A stretch of DNA of 64,000 bases from Pseudoalteromonas sp. T1lg88. Its GTDB lineage: Bacteria; Pseudomonadota; Gammaproteobacteria; Enterobacterales; Alteromonadaceae. The stretch is from positions 74,535 through 138,534 of the forward strand of contig NZ_PQCF01000031.1 of assembly GCF_002964765.1 (NCBI RefSeq). Direction: 5' to 3'. The notes under the pieces are model-generated. The model did no database searches. It was not told the DNA's origin and was given only the letters and a program-made list of their open reading frames with translations. Shown one piece after another: positions 55,781 through 64,000 of this stretch (the first letter of the stretch is position 1; every line of letters starts with the position of its first letter). The position numbers were made by a program, and so were the translations under genes.

Positions 55781-57954
55781 TTACGACTCTTCCTTAAACA
55801 GGCGACGATAATGATGCAATAGGGGCTCGGTGTAGCCGCTGGGTTGCTCACAGCCTTTAAACACCAGATCCAAGGCTGCCTGGAAGGCAAAGCTGGCATT
55901 AAGCGACTGCTCATCAGCGGCCATGGCAATATAGCTGGGGTCGCCGGCATTTTGCTCATCCACCACCTTGGCCATACGGGCCATGGTGTTGTGCACCTGC
56001 TCCTTGGAGCACACGCCGTGACGCAACCAGTTGGCAATATGCTGGCTGGAGATCCGCAGGGTCGCTCTGTCTTCCATCAAGCCGACGTTATTAATGTCCG
56101 GCACCTTAGAGCAGCCTATGCCTTGCTCGACCCAGCGCACTACATAGCCGAGAATACCCTGAGCATTGTTGTCGAGCTCCAGTTGAATATCCTCCGGGCT
56201 CAATTGCTGGCCGTTGTCTATGGGCGGCGTCAACAAGGCCGCCAACGAATCCTCACCGAGTGGCGGCAGGGATTTTTGCACCGCAAATACATCGAGCTTA
56301 TGATAGTGCAGAGCATGTAAGGTCGCCGCAGTAGGGGAGGGCACCCAGGCGGTATTAGCACCGGATTGCACATGCGCCACCTTTTGCTCCATCATCAGGG
56401 CCATTTTATCTGGAATGGGCCACATGCCCTTACCAATTTGCGCCTTGCCGCTAAGGCCACATTCTAGGCCTATGCTGACGTTGCGCTTTTCATAAGCGTC
56501 AACCAAGGCTGCTCTTTTATTTTCGCCTTAGGCAAGACGATGCCGCCTTCCATTGCGGTGTGAATTTCATCGCCGGTACGGTCTAGGAAGCCGGTATTGA
56601 TAAACACCACGCGCTGTTTGGCACTGGCGATACAGGCTTTTAAGTTAACCGAGGTGCGGCGCTCTTCATCCATAATGCCCATTTTGATGCTGTATTGTTC
56701 AAGTCCAAGTAGACGCTCTACCTCGCTAAAAAGCTGCTCGGTAAAGGCCACTTCTTCCGGGCCATGCATCTTGGGCTTAACAATGTAGATGCTCTTGGTG
56801 CGCGAGTTCGCCAGCTTGCTACGACCGTAATACTCGGGCAGGGCACACAAGCTGGTAAAGATGGCATCCATGATGCCTTCAAACACCTCATTGCCTTCAC
56901 TATCGAGTATCGCCGGGTTGGTCATCAGATGACCGACATTACGAACAAACATCAGGCTGCGCCCGTGCAGGGTGAGTTGCGAGCCATCGAGCTTGGTAAA
57001 TTGCTGATCCGGGTTCAATGTACGCTCAAGCTGCTCGCCGCCTTTGTTAAAGCTGCAGCTCAGCTGACCCATCATAAGACCAAACCAATTGCGATACACA
57101 TTGGTTTTATCTTCACCGTCCACCGCCGCGACCGAATCCTCACAGTCCATAATGGTGGTCAGCGCCGCTTCCATAATAATGTCTTTAATACCGGCTTTAT
57201 CATCACGACCAATGCGATGATGCGGGTCGATGGCAATAATAAAATGCAGGCCATGATGGCAGAACAGCAAGGCGGAAGGACGCTGTGGCTGGCCCTGGAA
57301 ACCGAGCAACTGAGCCGGGTTTTGCAAGCTTACCTGCTGAGAATCTCCCAGGGTCACAACCAGTTCACCATTGTTGATGGCGTATTCAGTACTTTCGATA
57401 TGTGAGCCGCTGCTAAGCGGCAGGGCTTGGTCGAGGAATTGACGGGCATAAGCCATCACCTTAAAGCCACGCACCGGGTTATAGCCACCGCCTTGCTCGG
57501 CGCCTTCTTCCTCGGCGATCACATCGCTGCCGTATAGGGCATCGTATAAAGAGCCCCAGCGGGCATTGGCGGCATTGAGGGCGAAGCGAGCATTGCTCAC
57601 CGGCACCACAAGTTGCGGGCCGGCCATGGTGGCAATTTCCGCATCGACGTTGGTGGTTTCTATGCTCACCGACTCCGGGCTATCAACCAGATAACCTATC
57701 TCGCGCAAAAACGCCGTATATTCATCAAGATTATGCTCGGTATTGCCCTGATAGTAGGCATCTATCTGCTGCTGCAGCGTCTCACGCTTTGCCAGTAAGG
57801 CTTTGTTGATGGGAGTAAGTCGCTTGATAATATCGGCAACACCGGCGAACAAGGTATCACCGTCTATATCGGTCTGGGGCAGTACCTCTTGAGTAATAAA
57901 CTCATAGAGCGTGGCGTCAATAGACAGGCCGCTGTGCGAGATGCGCTGAGTCAT
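55781..57954 (-). pseudogene. glcB: Malate synthase G, split by one-base frameshift
   Basis: About 724 residues in two frames. The first (from the ATG at 57954 behind AAAGGAATTG) covers the N-terminal three quarters, with MDCEDSVAAVDGEDK and TLHGRSLMFVRNVGHLMTNPAI. It reads [17 protein letters not shown] and stops. The second frame (to 55781) resumes with [26 protein letters not shown] and [20 protein letters not shown], through to [21 protein letters not shown]. Adding one base at 56499/56500 restores PWL-AYEKRNV as in E. coli GlcB (PWIKAYERNNV). The enzyme joins glyoxylate and acetyl-CoA; aceA is intact next door. A sequencing error is possible because all other motifs are preserved. Confidence 0.88.
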
Positions 57955-58166
57955 GAGCAATTCCTTTAATCGAACAAGTGTTATTTCACTGTAAACGAAA
58001 ATATGTGAATGTGAACACAAAACCTATTCACTAAAAATATAGCGGTAATAACAACTATAAATTTAATAAATCTTTGAAAAACGGCCTAGGGTAAAAGTAC
58101 AAGGCGACCACCTCATACACAGGGTGTTGCAAAACATAACCATTACACGTTCAAAGGATACCGACT

Positions 58167-59771
58167 ATGAAACAGTACAACGCACAGATAGACAGCCTGG
58201 CTACCCTATGCCAACAAAATGGTCAACGCTGGAACAGCATCAGCCCTGTTTATGCGGCGCGTATGCAGCTGCAAAACCGCTTTAAAACAGGTTTGGATAT
58301 CGCCAAGTACACTGCCAAAATCATGCGTGAGGACATGGCCGCTTACGATGCCGACTCAAGCCAATATACTCAGTCTTTAGGTTGCTGGCATGGTTTCACG
58401 GCGCAGCAAATGATGATGGCGATTAAACGTCACCAAAAGACCACCAAGCGCAGTTATGTGTATCTGAGCGGCTGGATGGTAGCGGCGCTGCGCTCTGAGT
58501 TTGGTCCACTTCCAGACCAAAGTATGCATGAGAAAACCTCGGTTCCAGCACTGATTGAAGAGATCTACACCTTCTTAAAACAAGCGGATGCCCGTGAGCT
58601 GGATCACCTCTATAAAGCCCTGGATGCGGCGCAGCAAAGCGGTGCGGACACTTCGGCCATCGAAGCGCAAATCGATAATTTTGAAACGCATGTGGTACCT
58701 ATTATCGCCGATATCGATGCCGGTTTTGGTAACGAAGAAGCCACCTATTTGTTGGCCAAGAAAATGATTGAAGCGGGTGCCTGTGCCATTCAAATCGAAA
58801 ACCAGGTATCCGATGCCAAGCAATGTGGTCACCAGGCCGGTAAAGTAACCGTACCGCACGAGGACTTCCTGGCGAAAATCAACGCCGTGCGTTATGCCTT
58901 CTTAGAGCTTGGCGTGGAAGACGGCATTATCGTGGCCCGTACCGACTCATTGGGTGCCAGCCTGACGCAGAAAATCCCAGTAAGCAAAGAGCCGGGCGAC
59001 TTGGCCAGCCAGTACATCGACTTCCTTGATGCTCAACCTATCAGTGGTGCAGATGACCTGGAAGACAACGAAATGGCGATTAAACTGAACGGCCAACTAT
59101 GCAAGCCGGTACGTTTGGACAATGGCCTCTACCAATTCCGCGCCGGCACAGAGAAAGACCGCGTGGTACTAGACTGTGTAACCAGCCTGCAGCATGGCGC
59201 CGACCTGCTGTGGATCGAAACCGAAAAGCCAAATGTGCAGCAAATTGCCGAACTGGTAAATCGCGTTCGCGAGCAGGTACCCAATGCCAAGCTGGTGTAT
59301 AACAACTCGCCGTCATTCAACTGGACATTGAAGTTCCGTGAGCAGGTTTTCGCACAATGGCAGGCTGAAGGCCGCGATCTAAGCGCCTACCCAGATCCAA
59401 CAGCGGATGCCAAGGTGTTGATGGATGCGAGCCTGGATAGCTCAGAGCTTGCGGTTGCTGCCGACGAACTTGTACGTAACTTCCAGCGCGATGGTGCCCG
59501 TGAAGCTGGTATCTTCCACCACCTGATCACCTTGCCGACTTACCATACGGCGGCACTAAGCACAGATATTCTTGCTGAAGGTTACTTCGGTGACTTGGGC
59601 ATGCTGGCCTATGTACGCGACGTTCAACGTCAGGAAATCCGCCGCGAGCAGGCCTCGGTTAAGCACCAAGACCTGGCAGGTTCTAATATCGGTGATACCC
59701 ATAAAGAGTACTTCTCCGGTGAAAATGCGCTTAAAGCGGGCGGTGAAGCCAATACCATGAATCAGTTCTAA
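58167..59771 (+). CDS. aceA: Isocitrate lyase, long form
   Basis: 534 residues, the long subtype seen in Pseudomonas and marine gammaproteobacteria (E. coli AceA has 434). The catalytic Cys220 lies in KQCGHQAGK, the long-form version of KKCGH, and substrate-binding segments IIADIDAGFGN (about 179-189) and YNNSPSFNW near 385-393 are present. It cleaves isocitrate to glyoxylate and succinate. Divergent from the malate synthase G gene over 212 bases that should contain both promoters; the two genes form the glyoxylate shunt for growth on acetate or fatty acids. Confidence 0.95.
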   Translation: MKQYNAQIDSLATLCQQNGQRWNSISPVYAARMQLQNRFKTGLDIAKYTAKIMREDMAAYDADSSQYTQSLGCWHGFTAQQMMMAIKRHQKTTKRSYVYLSGWMVAALRSEFGPLPDQSMHEKTSVPALIEEIYTFLKQADARELDHLYKALDAAQQSGADTSAIEAQIDNFETHVVPIIADIDAGFGNEEATYLLAKKMIEAGACAIQIENQVSDAKQCGHQAGKVTVPHEDFLAKINAVRYAFLELGVEDGIIVARTDSLGASLTQKIPVSKEPGDLASQYIDFLDAQPISGADDLEDNEMAIKLNGQLCKPVRLDNGLYQFRAGTEKDRVVLDCVTSLQHGADLLWIETEKPNVQQIAELVNRVREQVPNAKLVYNNSPSFNWTLKFREQVFAQWQAEGRDLSAYPDPTADAKVLMDASLDSSELAVAADELVRNFQRDGAREAGIFHHLITLPTYHTAALSTDILAEGYFGDLGMLAYVRDVQRQEIRREQASVKHQDLAGSNIGDTHKEYFSGENALKAGGEANTMNQF

Positions 59772-59793
59772 CCACTGTGTGTTGCAAGCAAAA

Positions 59794-59813
59794 GGGCCGA
59801 ATGGCCCTTTTTT
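59794..59813 (+). terminator. Terminator after aceA
   Basis: GGGCC-GAAT-GGCCC followed by six T. Confidence 0.85.
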
Positions 59814-60030
59814 ATTGAGATCAGCTTTTAACCAGGTCGAGCAATGCCCAAAGCAAAGGGGCGCTACAGAAGCTGATTGGCCCTGCAAATGAGCATAAAG
59901 CAAAATTTTACCAAGTGTCTTGATATAACTTTTAGGAACAAACCAAGATTTTACTAACTGCTCAGGGGATCCCGGAACATTTTTTTACTAACCTGTTTTT
60001 TTACTAAAGCAATCCTGGTGACATTAAAAA
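59814..60030. repeat. Cluster of degenerate TTTTACTAAC units
   Basis: No gene. The 110 bases from 59900 hold four related units: TTTTACCAAG (59907-), TTTTACTAACT (59949-), TTTTACTAACC (near 59983-59993) and TTTTTACTAAAG (near 59999-60009). They keep the TTTTACTAAC core of the GATC-linked motif but lack a properly spaced GATC, so they look like decayed copies. Confidence 0.55.
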
Positions 60031-60054
60031 AGGCCGTACTAATGACGGCCTTTT
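60031..60054 (-). terminator. Terminator after the 198-residue gene
   Basis: AGGCCGT pairs with ACGGCC(T); on the minus strand a run of six T follows the stem. Confidence 0.85.
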
Positions 60055-60075
60055 GGTCCAGTGCAAGTGTTTAAA

Positions 60076-60672
60076 TTAGGCTTGATGGCGACGCAGAGGC
60101 ACCACAGAATTATCTTCTTCGGCGGTGCTAGGCTTTGGGTTGTCACCTTGGGCAAGCGCGTTAAGGCGCTCACGCACACTCTGAGCGTCCTGCGATGCGG
60201 TTTTTTGTGCCGCTTGGTTTAAACGAGCGCGCACAGAATCAAGCTGTTGCTGATGTGGATCTTGCGGGGCAATATGATCTACCGACACGCCTTCTTGCGC
60301 CATCATATCGGCTAAAGAGTCCGAGGGCAGATTAAGCGCCAGCATGGCAATATCCACAGTTTCTTTACAACAGATCTTCTCGGCTAAGCTTAACTGTTCA
60401 AGTGTTTGCTTAAGCTTGCTGTAATCCAAAAACAGCTGGCTAAGATGGTTTTGCAAGACCGACTGTGAGGTCAGGTGGTCCGGCTTCGACATAGATGTAC
60501 TCAGCGAGCCCAGCAAGCCTTCTTCACGCATTTTTTCAATCAGTGCTGCGGAGGGCATGTTAAGGTCGGTAAAAACCTGATCCACATTGCGCTTGACGCG
60601 AATAGCTTCAAGCATGCTTAAGCGCGCAAAGGCACGAGTAAGATTATGATGATCCGTTAATATTGCAAACAT
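60076..60672 (-). CDS. Conserved protein, unknown, two internal repeats
   Basis: 198 residues, no signal or membrane segment. Two stretches are alike: about 13-55 (ARLSMLEAIRVKRNVDQVFTDLNMPSAALIEKMREEGLLGSL) and about 93-130 (EQLSLAEKICCKETVDIAMLALNLPSDSLADMMAQEGVSVD). This indicates an internal duplication of a ~40-residue helical unit with the pattern NxPSxxLxxxMxxEG. The last 60 residues are polar and disordered, ending PLRRHQA. A ribosome binding site (GGAGGGC) precedes the ATG. Adjacent to the PstS-like/OmpA gene on the same strand, 51 bases downstream of it. Confidence 0.7.
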   Translation of the reverse strand: MFAILTDHHNLTRAFARLSMLEAIRVKRNVDQVFTDLNMPSAALIEKMREEGLLGSLSTSMSKPDHLTSQSVLQNHLSQLFLDYSKLKQTLEQLSLAEKICCKETVDIAMLALNLPSDSLADMMAQEGVSVDHIAPQDPHQQQLDSVRARLNQAAQKTASQDAQSVRERLNALAQGDNPKPSTAEEDNSVVPLRRHQA

Positions 60673-60723
60673 AAGCCCTCCTGTTGAGAGTCGTCAGTCT
60701 AGCAGACGACTGTTAAACTTTTA

Positions 60724-62409
60724 TTACAAAACCCAAACTTCAACTCGGCGGTTGCGCTCACGCCCCTGTACCGTGCTGTTGTTGGCAACCGGCAGAGCTT
60801 CACCAAAGCCCTGGGTGTCAAATACGCCAATACCGCGGGCGCTAAGCTCGGTGGCTACCGAACGAGCACGTTGTGTTGACAGTGTTTTATTCTTCACGTC
60901 GTCACCGGAATTATCCGAGAAGCCCATTAGTACCACACGCTTTTCCGGGTGCTCTTCTAAGAAGCCAAGCAGACGTTGTAAGTCGCGCTTACCCTTGTTA
61001 TCAAGCTGGCCGCTGCCGAACTCGAAACGGAAGGTAAGAGACAGACGTTGGCCCTGGCTGGCATATTGCTTATAAACCGCAGGAGCTGTAAGCGGTGCCT
61101 GTACCCGCTCAACATGGATGTTCTGTGAAATTAGACCTGTCTCGGCCACAATTTCCTGACCCGGGTATGAGATAGCGTAATGAGCAAAGTTCTTAACGAA
61201 CATGTTAGCCGTGGTCGGTGTATACAGATACAAACGACGTGACAAGGCATAGTCCTCAGTACCTATGGTAAAGCGGGTAGGGTAGATAGGCGCAGTTTGC
61301 TCACCCTCAGAGATGGCTACCGCTTTGTTGTGCACTATGTAGTTAAGGCCGATAAAACCGATACTGTGCTCATCCTGCGACACCAGTTGCGATAGCTCAG
61401 AGCTGGACTCAAAACGCTGGGCGTTATTGCTTAGTTTAGCGCTGTGCTTTTTCAAAACCAGGTTTTTAAAGGTATCCCAGGTACCAGATTTAGCATCACG
61501 GGCATACAAATTAATGGCCGCCGAAGCACCGCCTAGCTCACGCCAGTTAGTGATCTTGCCGGAAAAAACGTCCGCCAGTTGCTGTGTGGTCAAGTGGCTG
61601 ATAGGGTTGTTTTGATTCACAATCACCGCCAGACCATCAAGGCCGATAATGTGCTCATTACCCACCTGGCTGAAGTCACCATATTGATCTTTTAGACTGG
61701 CCACTTCTTTATCTTTTACCTTGCGCGATGCCATAGCCACATCAGCTTTGGCCGCCTGCACATCGGCAAAGCCGGTGCTTGAGCCGTGCGCATGCAGTTC
61801 AATATAGTAAGGTTTATCGGCTAAGCGATAGTGAAGCTCACGCTCTACCGCCACATCACCTTGTTGCCAAGTGAAATCACTGGCACCTTGCTCTGTTAAG
61901 TAGCCTTCGATTAACGCCGGCGCCAGTTTTTCACCTATGGTGTTAGAGCCGTGAATACGAAATGCCAATTGTGCTTGCGGCTCTGCCGGCACCTGCGCCG
62001 CAGGGGCTGCGGTTACCGTAGCGGTGGTTTGAGTTTGTACAGGTGCTTGCTCTGTGCTTTGCACTGGAGCCTGTGTCACCACAACCTCTGGCTTGCCCGC
62101 AAACATGGTGTAACTGGCCACGCCAAGGGCTATTGCTGCTGTAATGGAAGTAAAGATTAGAGCCAGTGGCTTCTTGCTTTCCGCCTTTGGCTCAGCCTGG
62201 GTAGCCGCAGCGGCGGGTTGTTTTAGTGCATTAATAACCGTATTAAGTTCACTGTCGCCGAGCAAACCCAGCTCGTTAAGTACCAAATCACGGTAGTTAT
62301 CATCATTGATAAACTTTTCCGTAGCGATATCAATGCCAAATTTATTTTGCGCCAAGCTTTGTAGTTGTTTTAGCTGTGCGATGAAGTTCTGTTGATGTGC
62401 TGATGTCAT
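60724..62409 (-). CDS. PstS-like substrate-binding/OmpA fusion protein
   Basis: 561 residues in four parts: a cytoplasmic N-terminal region (1-80) of helical type, one membrane helix (about 81-105, PLALIFTSITAAIALGVASYTMF), a Pro/Ala/Thr/Gln linker (about 108-150), a phosphate-binding-protein-like domain (about 152-430; FRIHGSNTIGEKLAPALIEGYL, GLDGLAVIVNQNNPISHLTTQQLADVFSG) and an OmpA C-terminal domain (about 450-561; FRFEFGSGQLDNKGKRDLQRLLGFL..GFSDNSGDDVKN..RNRRVEVWVL). The solute-binding domain is fixed to the inner membrane and can grip peptidoglycan, so a sensing or structural role is likelier than transport. A G5 palindrome lies about 60 bases upstream. Confidence 0.85.
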   Translation of the reverse strand: MTSAHQQNFIAQLKQLQSLAQNKFGIDIATEKFINDDNYRDLVLNELGLLGDSELNTVINALKQPAAAATQAEPKAESKKPLALIFTSITAAIALGVASYTMFAGKPEVVVTQAPVQSTEQAPVQTQTTATVTAAPAAQVPAEPQAQLAFRIHGSNTIGEKLAPALIEGYLTEQGASDFTWQQGDVAVERELHYRLADKPYYIELHAHGSSTGFADVQAAKADVAMASRKVKDKEVASLKDQYGDFSQVGNEHIIGLDGLAVIVNQNNPISHLTTQQLADVFSGKITNWRELGGASAAINLYARDAKSGTWDTFKNLVLKKHSAKLSNNAQRFESSSELSQLVSQDEHSIGFIGLNYIVHNKAVAISEGEQTAPIYPTRFTIGTEDYALSRRLYLYTPTTANMFVKNFAHYAISYPGQEIVAETGLISQNIHVERVQAPLTAPAVYKQYASQGQRLSLTFRFEFGSGQLDNKGKRDLQRLLGFLEEHPEKRVVLMGFSDNSGDDVKNKTLSTQRARSVATELSARGIGVFDTQGFGEALPVANNSTVQGRERNRRVEVWVL

Positions 62410-62469
62410 GTGTTAAGCCCATGTTCAATTTTGGGGCTAAGAATAAAACAGAAAAATGACAGTTTTATG

Positions 62470-62492
62470 AAACGTAAAGGGGGTTTACGTTT
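62470..62492. repeat. G5 palindrome with 9-bp arms
   Basis: The best copy of the family: arms AAACGTAAA and TTTACGTTT around GGGGG, 61-83 bases upstream of the PstS-like/OmpA start, a position that would fit an operator. The rest of the gap 62410-62670 shows no gene. Confidence 0.6.
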
Positions 62493-62670
62493 ATCTCTTT
62501 TTATTGAAAATCAATAAATTACCTAAAATATGTACATTTAAAGGATGGAGCTTACTATCTAAATTGATGAGTTTGCTTTGGGTATCGCCAAATTTGGCGG
62601 TGCTTTTTATCCTCCGTCACACACAATGACCTACCCTGACCAAAACAGGCAGGGCAGGCATACAAATACA

Positions 62671-64000
62671 TTAGTCGCTATGTGTTAGCTCAAGCTCGGC
62701 TTTTTCGCGCAAGGACTCGGGCAACTCTTTTTGCACCGCCACACCCAGCTCCTTAAATTCATTGGCTTGCTTGATCAGATTGCCCTTACCGCTGTAGAGC
62801 TGAGAAAACGCCTTATCATAGGTTTCCCGCGCTTTATCAAGCTGTTTCCCCACTCCTTCCATAGACACTAAGAAGGAATTGAGCTTGCTATAGAAACGCT
62901 CCGCGCGTTTCGCCAGCTCCTGAGTGTGCTTGGATTGATCTTCAAAACGCCATAACTGTTTTACTATGTTCAAGCTGGTGAGCAAGGTAGTCGGGGTGGC
63001 CACCAGAATATTCTTTTCAATGGCGCGCTGATATAGGTCGGGTTGAAACTTAAGGGCTTCGACAAAGGCGCTTTCGATGGGCATAAACATGATCACCACC
63101 TCAGGCGAATTTAATTGCTCAAGGCGGTGGTAGTCCTTGCTCGCGAGCTCATTAATGCGCTCGCTCACCGCCTGCACATGCTCACCCAAGGCCTGCTGCG
63201 CTTCAAGCTCAGTTTGGGCATTCACATAACGGGTGTAGGCGTTAAGGGATGTTTTCGCATCGATAACTATATGGCGCTGTTGCGGCAAATACACCACCAC
63301 ATCTGGACGCAATCGGCCAAGGGGTGAGTCGAAGCTTACCTCACGGCGATAATCCTGATTAAGGCGCAAACCGGCGCTGTCGAGCACGTTCTCCAGCATA
63401 AGTTCGCCCCAGTTACCCTGTGTCTTCTTTTGCCCCTGTAGCGCCGTAGAGAGCCTCTGCGCCTGCTCTGTGATCGATTGATTGAGCTTTTGCAGATGTT
63501 GCAGCTCGGTTTTCAATGCGGCTCTTTGCTGCAATTCCTGGGCGTGGATATGCTCCATCTTGTCGCGAAAGCCTTTGAGCTCCCCCTGCACCGGCTTAAG
63601 CAGCTGTTCCATATTTTCCTGGTTAAGGTGCTTAAACTGTTGCGACTTATCTTCAAAGACCTGATTAGCGAGTAGGGCAAATTCCTTTTTCAGGGTTTCT
63701 TTGGAATCTTGCAACAAGCTGAGTTGCTGCGCAAAGTGCGTTTCCTTTTGCTCCAGGGTTGCCTTGAGGGATTCATAGCGACCGTGTAACAAGATCACTT
63801 TTTGCTGCAATTGCTCGCCCTTTTCACGTTCGCTTGCCGCCTGACGGCTCAGCTCAGAGGTACGCGCTTCGGCGCCGTGCGCTTGCTGTTGCAGTTCATT
63901 GTTATGAGTCAACGCGGCGCGTAAACGCCCTTGAACGCGCAACAATACAAAGGCCAAGGTCATCGAAGATAAAGCCAGCGCAGCAAGGGCGCCAAGCAAC
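62671..64000 (-). CDS. rmuC: DNA recombination protein RmuC, 5' end outside the window
   Basis: At least 442 residues, open to the window edge. An N-terminal membrane helix (GALAALALSSMTLAFVLLRV) is followed by a long coiled coil (about 25-190) and the RmuC nuclease-like domain: KKTQGNWGELMLENVLDSAGL, RPDVVVYLPQQRHIVIDAKTSLNAY and VIMFMPIESAFVEAL. E. coli RmuC has 475 residues, so only a few residues should be missing. RmuC limits recombination at inverted repeats. The first codon in view is a TTG and is probably not the true start. Confidence 0.93.
   Translation of the reverse strand, partial: LLGALAALALSSMTLAFVLLRVQGRLRAALTHNNELQQQAHGAEARTSELSRQAASEREKGEQLQQKVILLHGRYESLKATLEQKETHFAQQLSLLQDSKETLKKEFALLANQVFEDKSQQFKHLNQENMEQLLKPVQGELKGFRDKMEHIHAQELQQRAALKTELQHLQKLNQSITEQAQRLSTALQGQKKTQGNWGELMLENVLDSAGLRLNQDYRREVSFDSPLGRLRPDVVVYLPQQRHIVIDAKTSLNAYTRYVNAQTELEAQQALGEHVQAVSERINELASKDYHRLEQLNSPEVVIMFMPIESAFVEALKFQPDLYQRAIEKNILVATPTTLLTSLNIVKQLWRFEDQSKHTQELAKRAERFYSKLNSFLVSMEGVGKQLDKARETYDKAFSQLYSGKGNLIKQANEFKELGVAVQKELPESLREKAELELTHSD

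Noticed and set aside
1..64000. tRNA or rRNA genes, phage genes, restriction-modification or known defence operons
   Set aside because: I looked for conserved tRNA ends and for hallmark proteins (integrases, capsid, methylase-endonuclease pairs, Cas) and found none.

Overview
The window is chromosomal DNA from a gammaproteobacterium. Gene content suggests Alteromonadales or a close marine relative (Shewanella-like): an OsmC-YcaO fusion, a secreted KatG, the long-form isocitrate lyase beside malate synthase G, YbiT, QmcA/YbbJ and SbcCD. The genus is an inference from protein families only. Genes lie on both strands in small operons. I saw no tRNA, rRNA, CRISPR array, intact insertion sequence, prophage or integrase gene.

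Layout. 0.1-10.4 kb: ycaO, a small lipoprotein, periplasmic katG, a DUF4242 gene, ybiT, three small membrane genes and an aldehyde dehydrogenase. 10.5-16 kb: a membrane-fused spermidine synthase-like protein, a small membrane gene, a decayed Rhs tail and a lipid-anchored CpdB. 16-20 kb: a TetR regulator with twin operators controlling itself and a curA/GST operon, then a membrane protein coupled to a small XRE regulator, and a luciferase-like monooxygenase. 20-30.7 kb: a secreted GDPD, qmcA-ybbJ, a frameshifted TonB-dependent receptor, an S9 peptidase, rhlE and a serine hydrolase. 31-36 kb: secreted or periplasmic unknowns, then a 5'-truncated merR, two AT-rich ORFs with integron attC-like sites, and a sugar epimerase behind a MerR-type promoter. 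36-44.5 kb: lysR, a Fur-box-controlled PepSY/DUF2271-DUF4198 operon, a MarR-HlyD-DUF2955 efflux operon, arfB and a DMT permease. 44.5-48.5 kb: an HPP gene divergent from a TetR gene, a uracil-DNA glycosylase-like gene, blc and a methyltransferase. 48.6-53.5 kb: sbcC and sbcD. 54-64 kb: a HAD phosphatase, a YebC-family protein, glcB (frameshifted) divergent from aceA, an unknown gene, a PstS-like/OmpA fusion and the start of rmuC running off the window.

The most unusual signals are at DNA level. An 18-bp motif, TTRGTAAAWNNNNGATCY, occurs at least 12 times between 46.3 and 57.0 kb, always with exactly four bases before GATC. It lies in both orientations, between genes and inside sbcC, blc and glcB. 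The same area carries G5-centred palindromes of the form GTAAA-GGGGG-TTTAC. At 33.2-33.8 kb an attC-like hairpin and half of a second one mark integron cassettes that appear to have split a merR gene from its target promoter at 35.1 kb. Three genes look broken: glcB, a TonB receptor and an Rhs tail. The first two show single-base frameshifts that could also be sequence errors.
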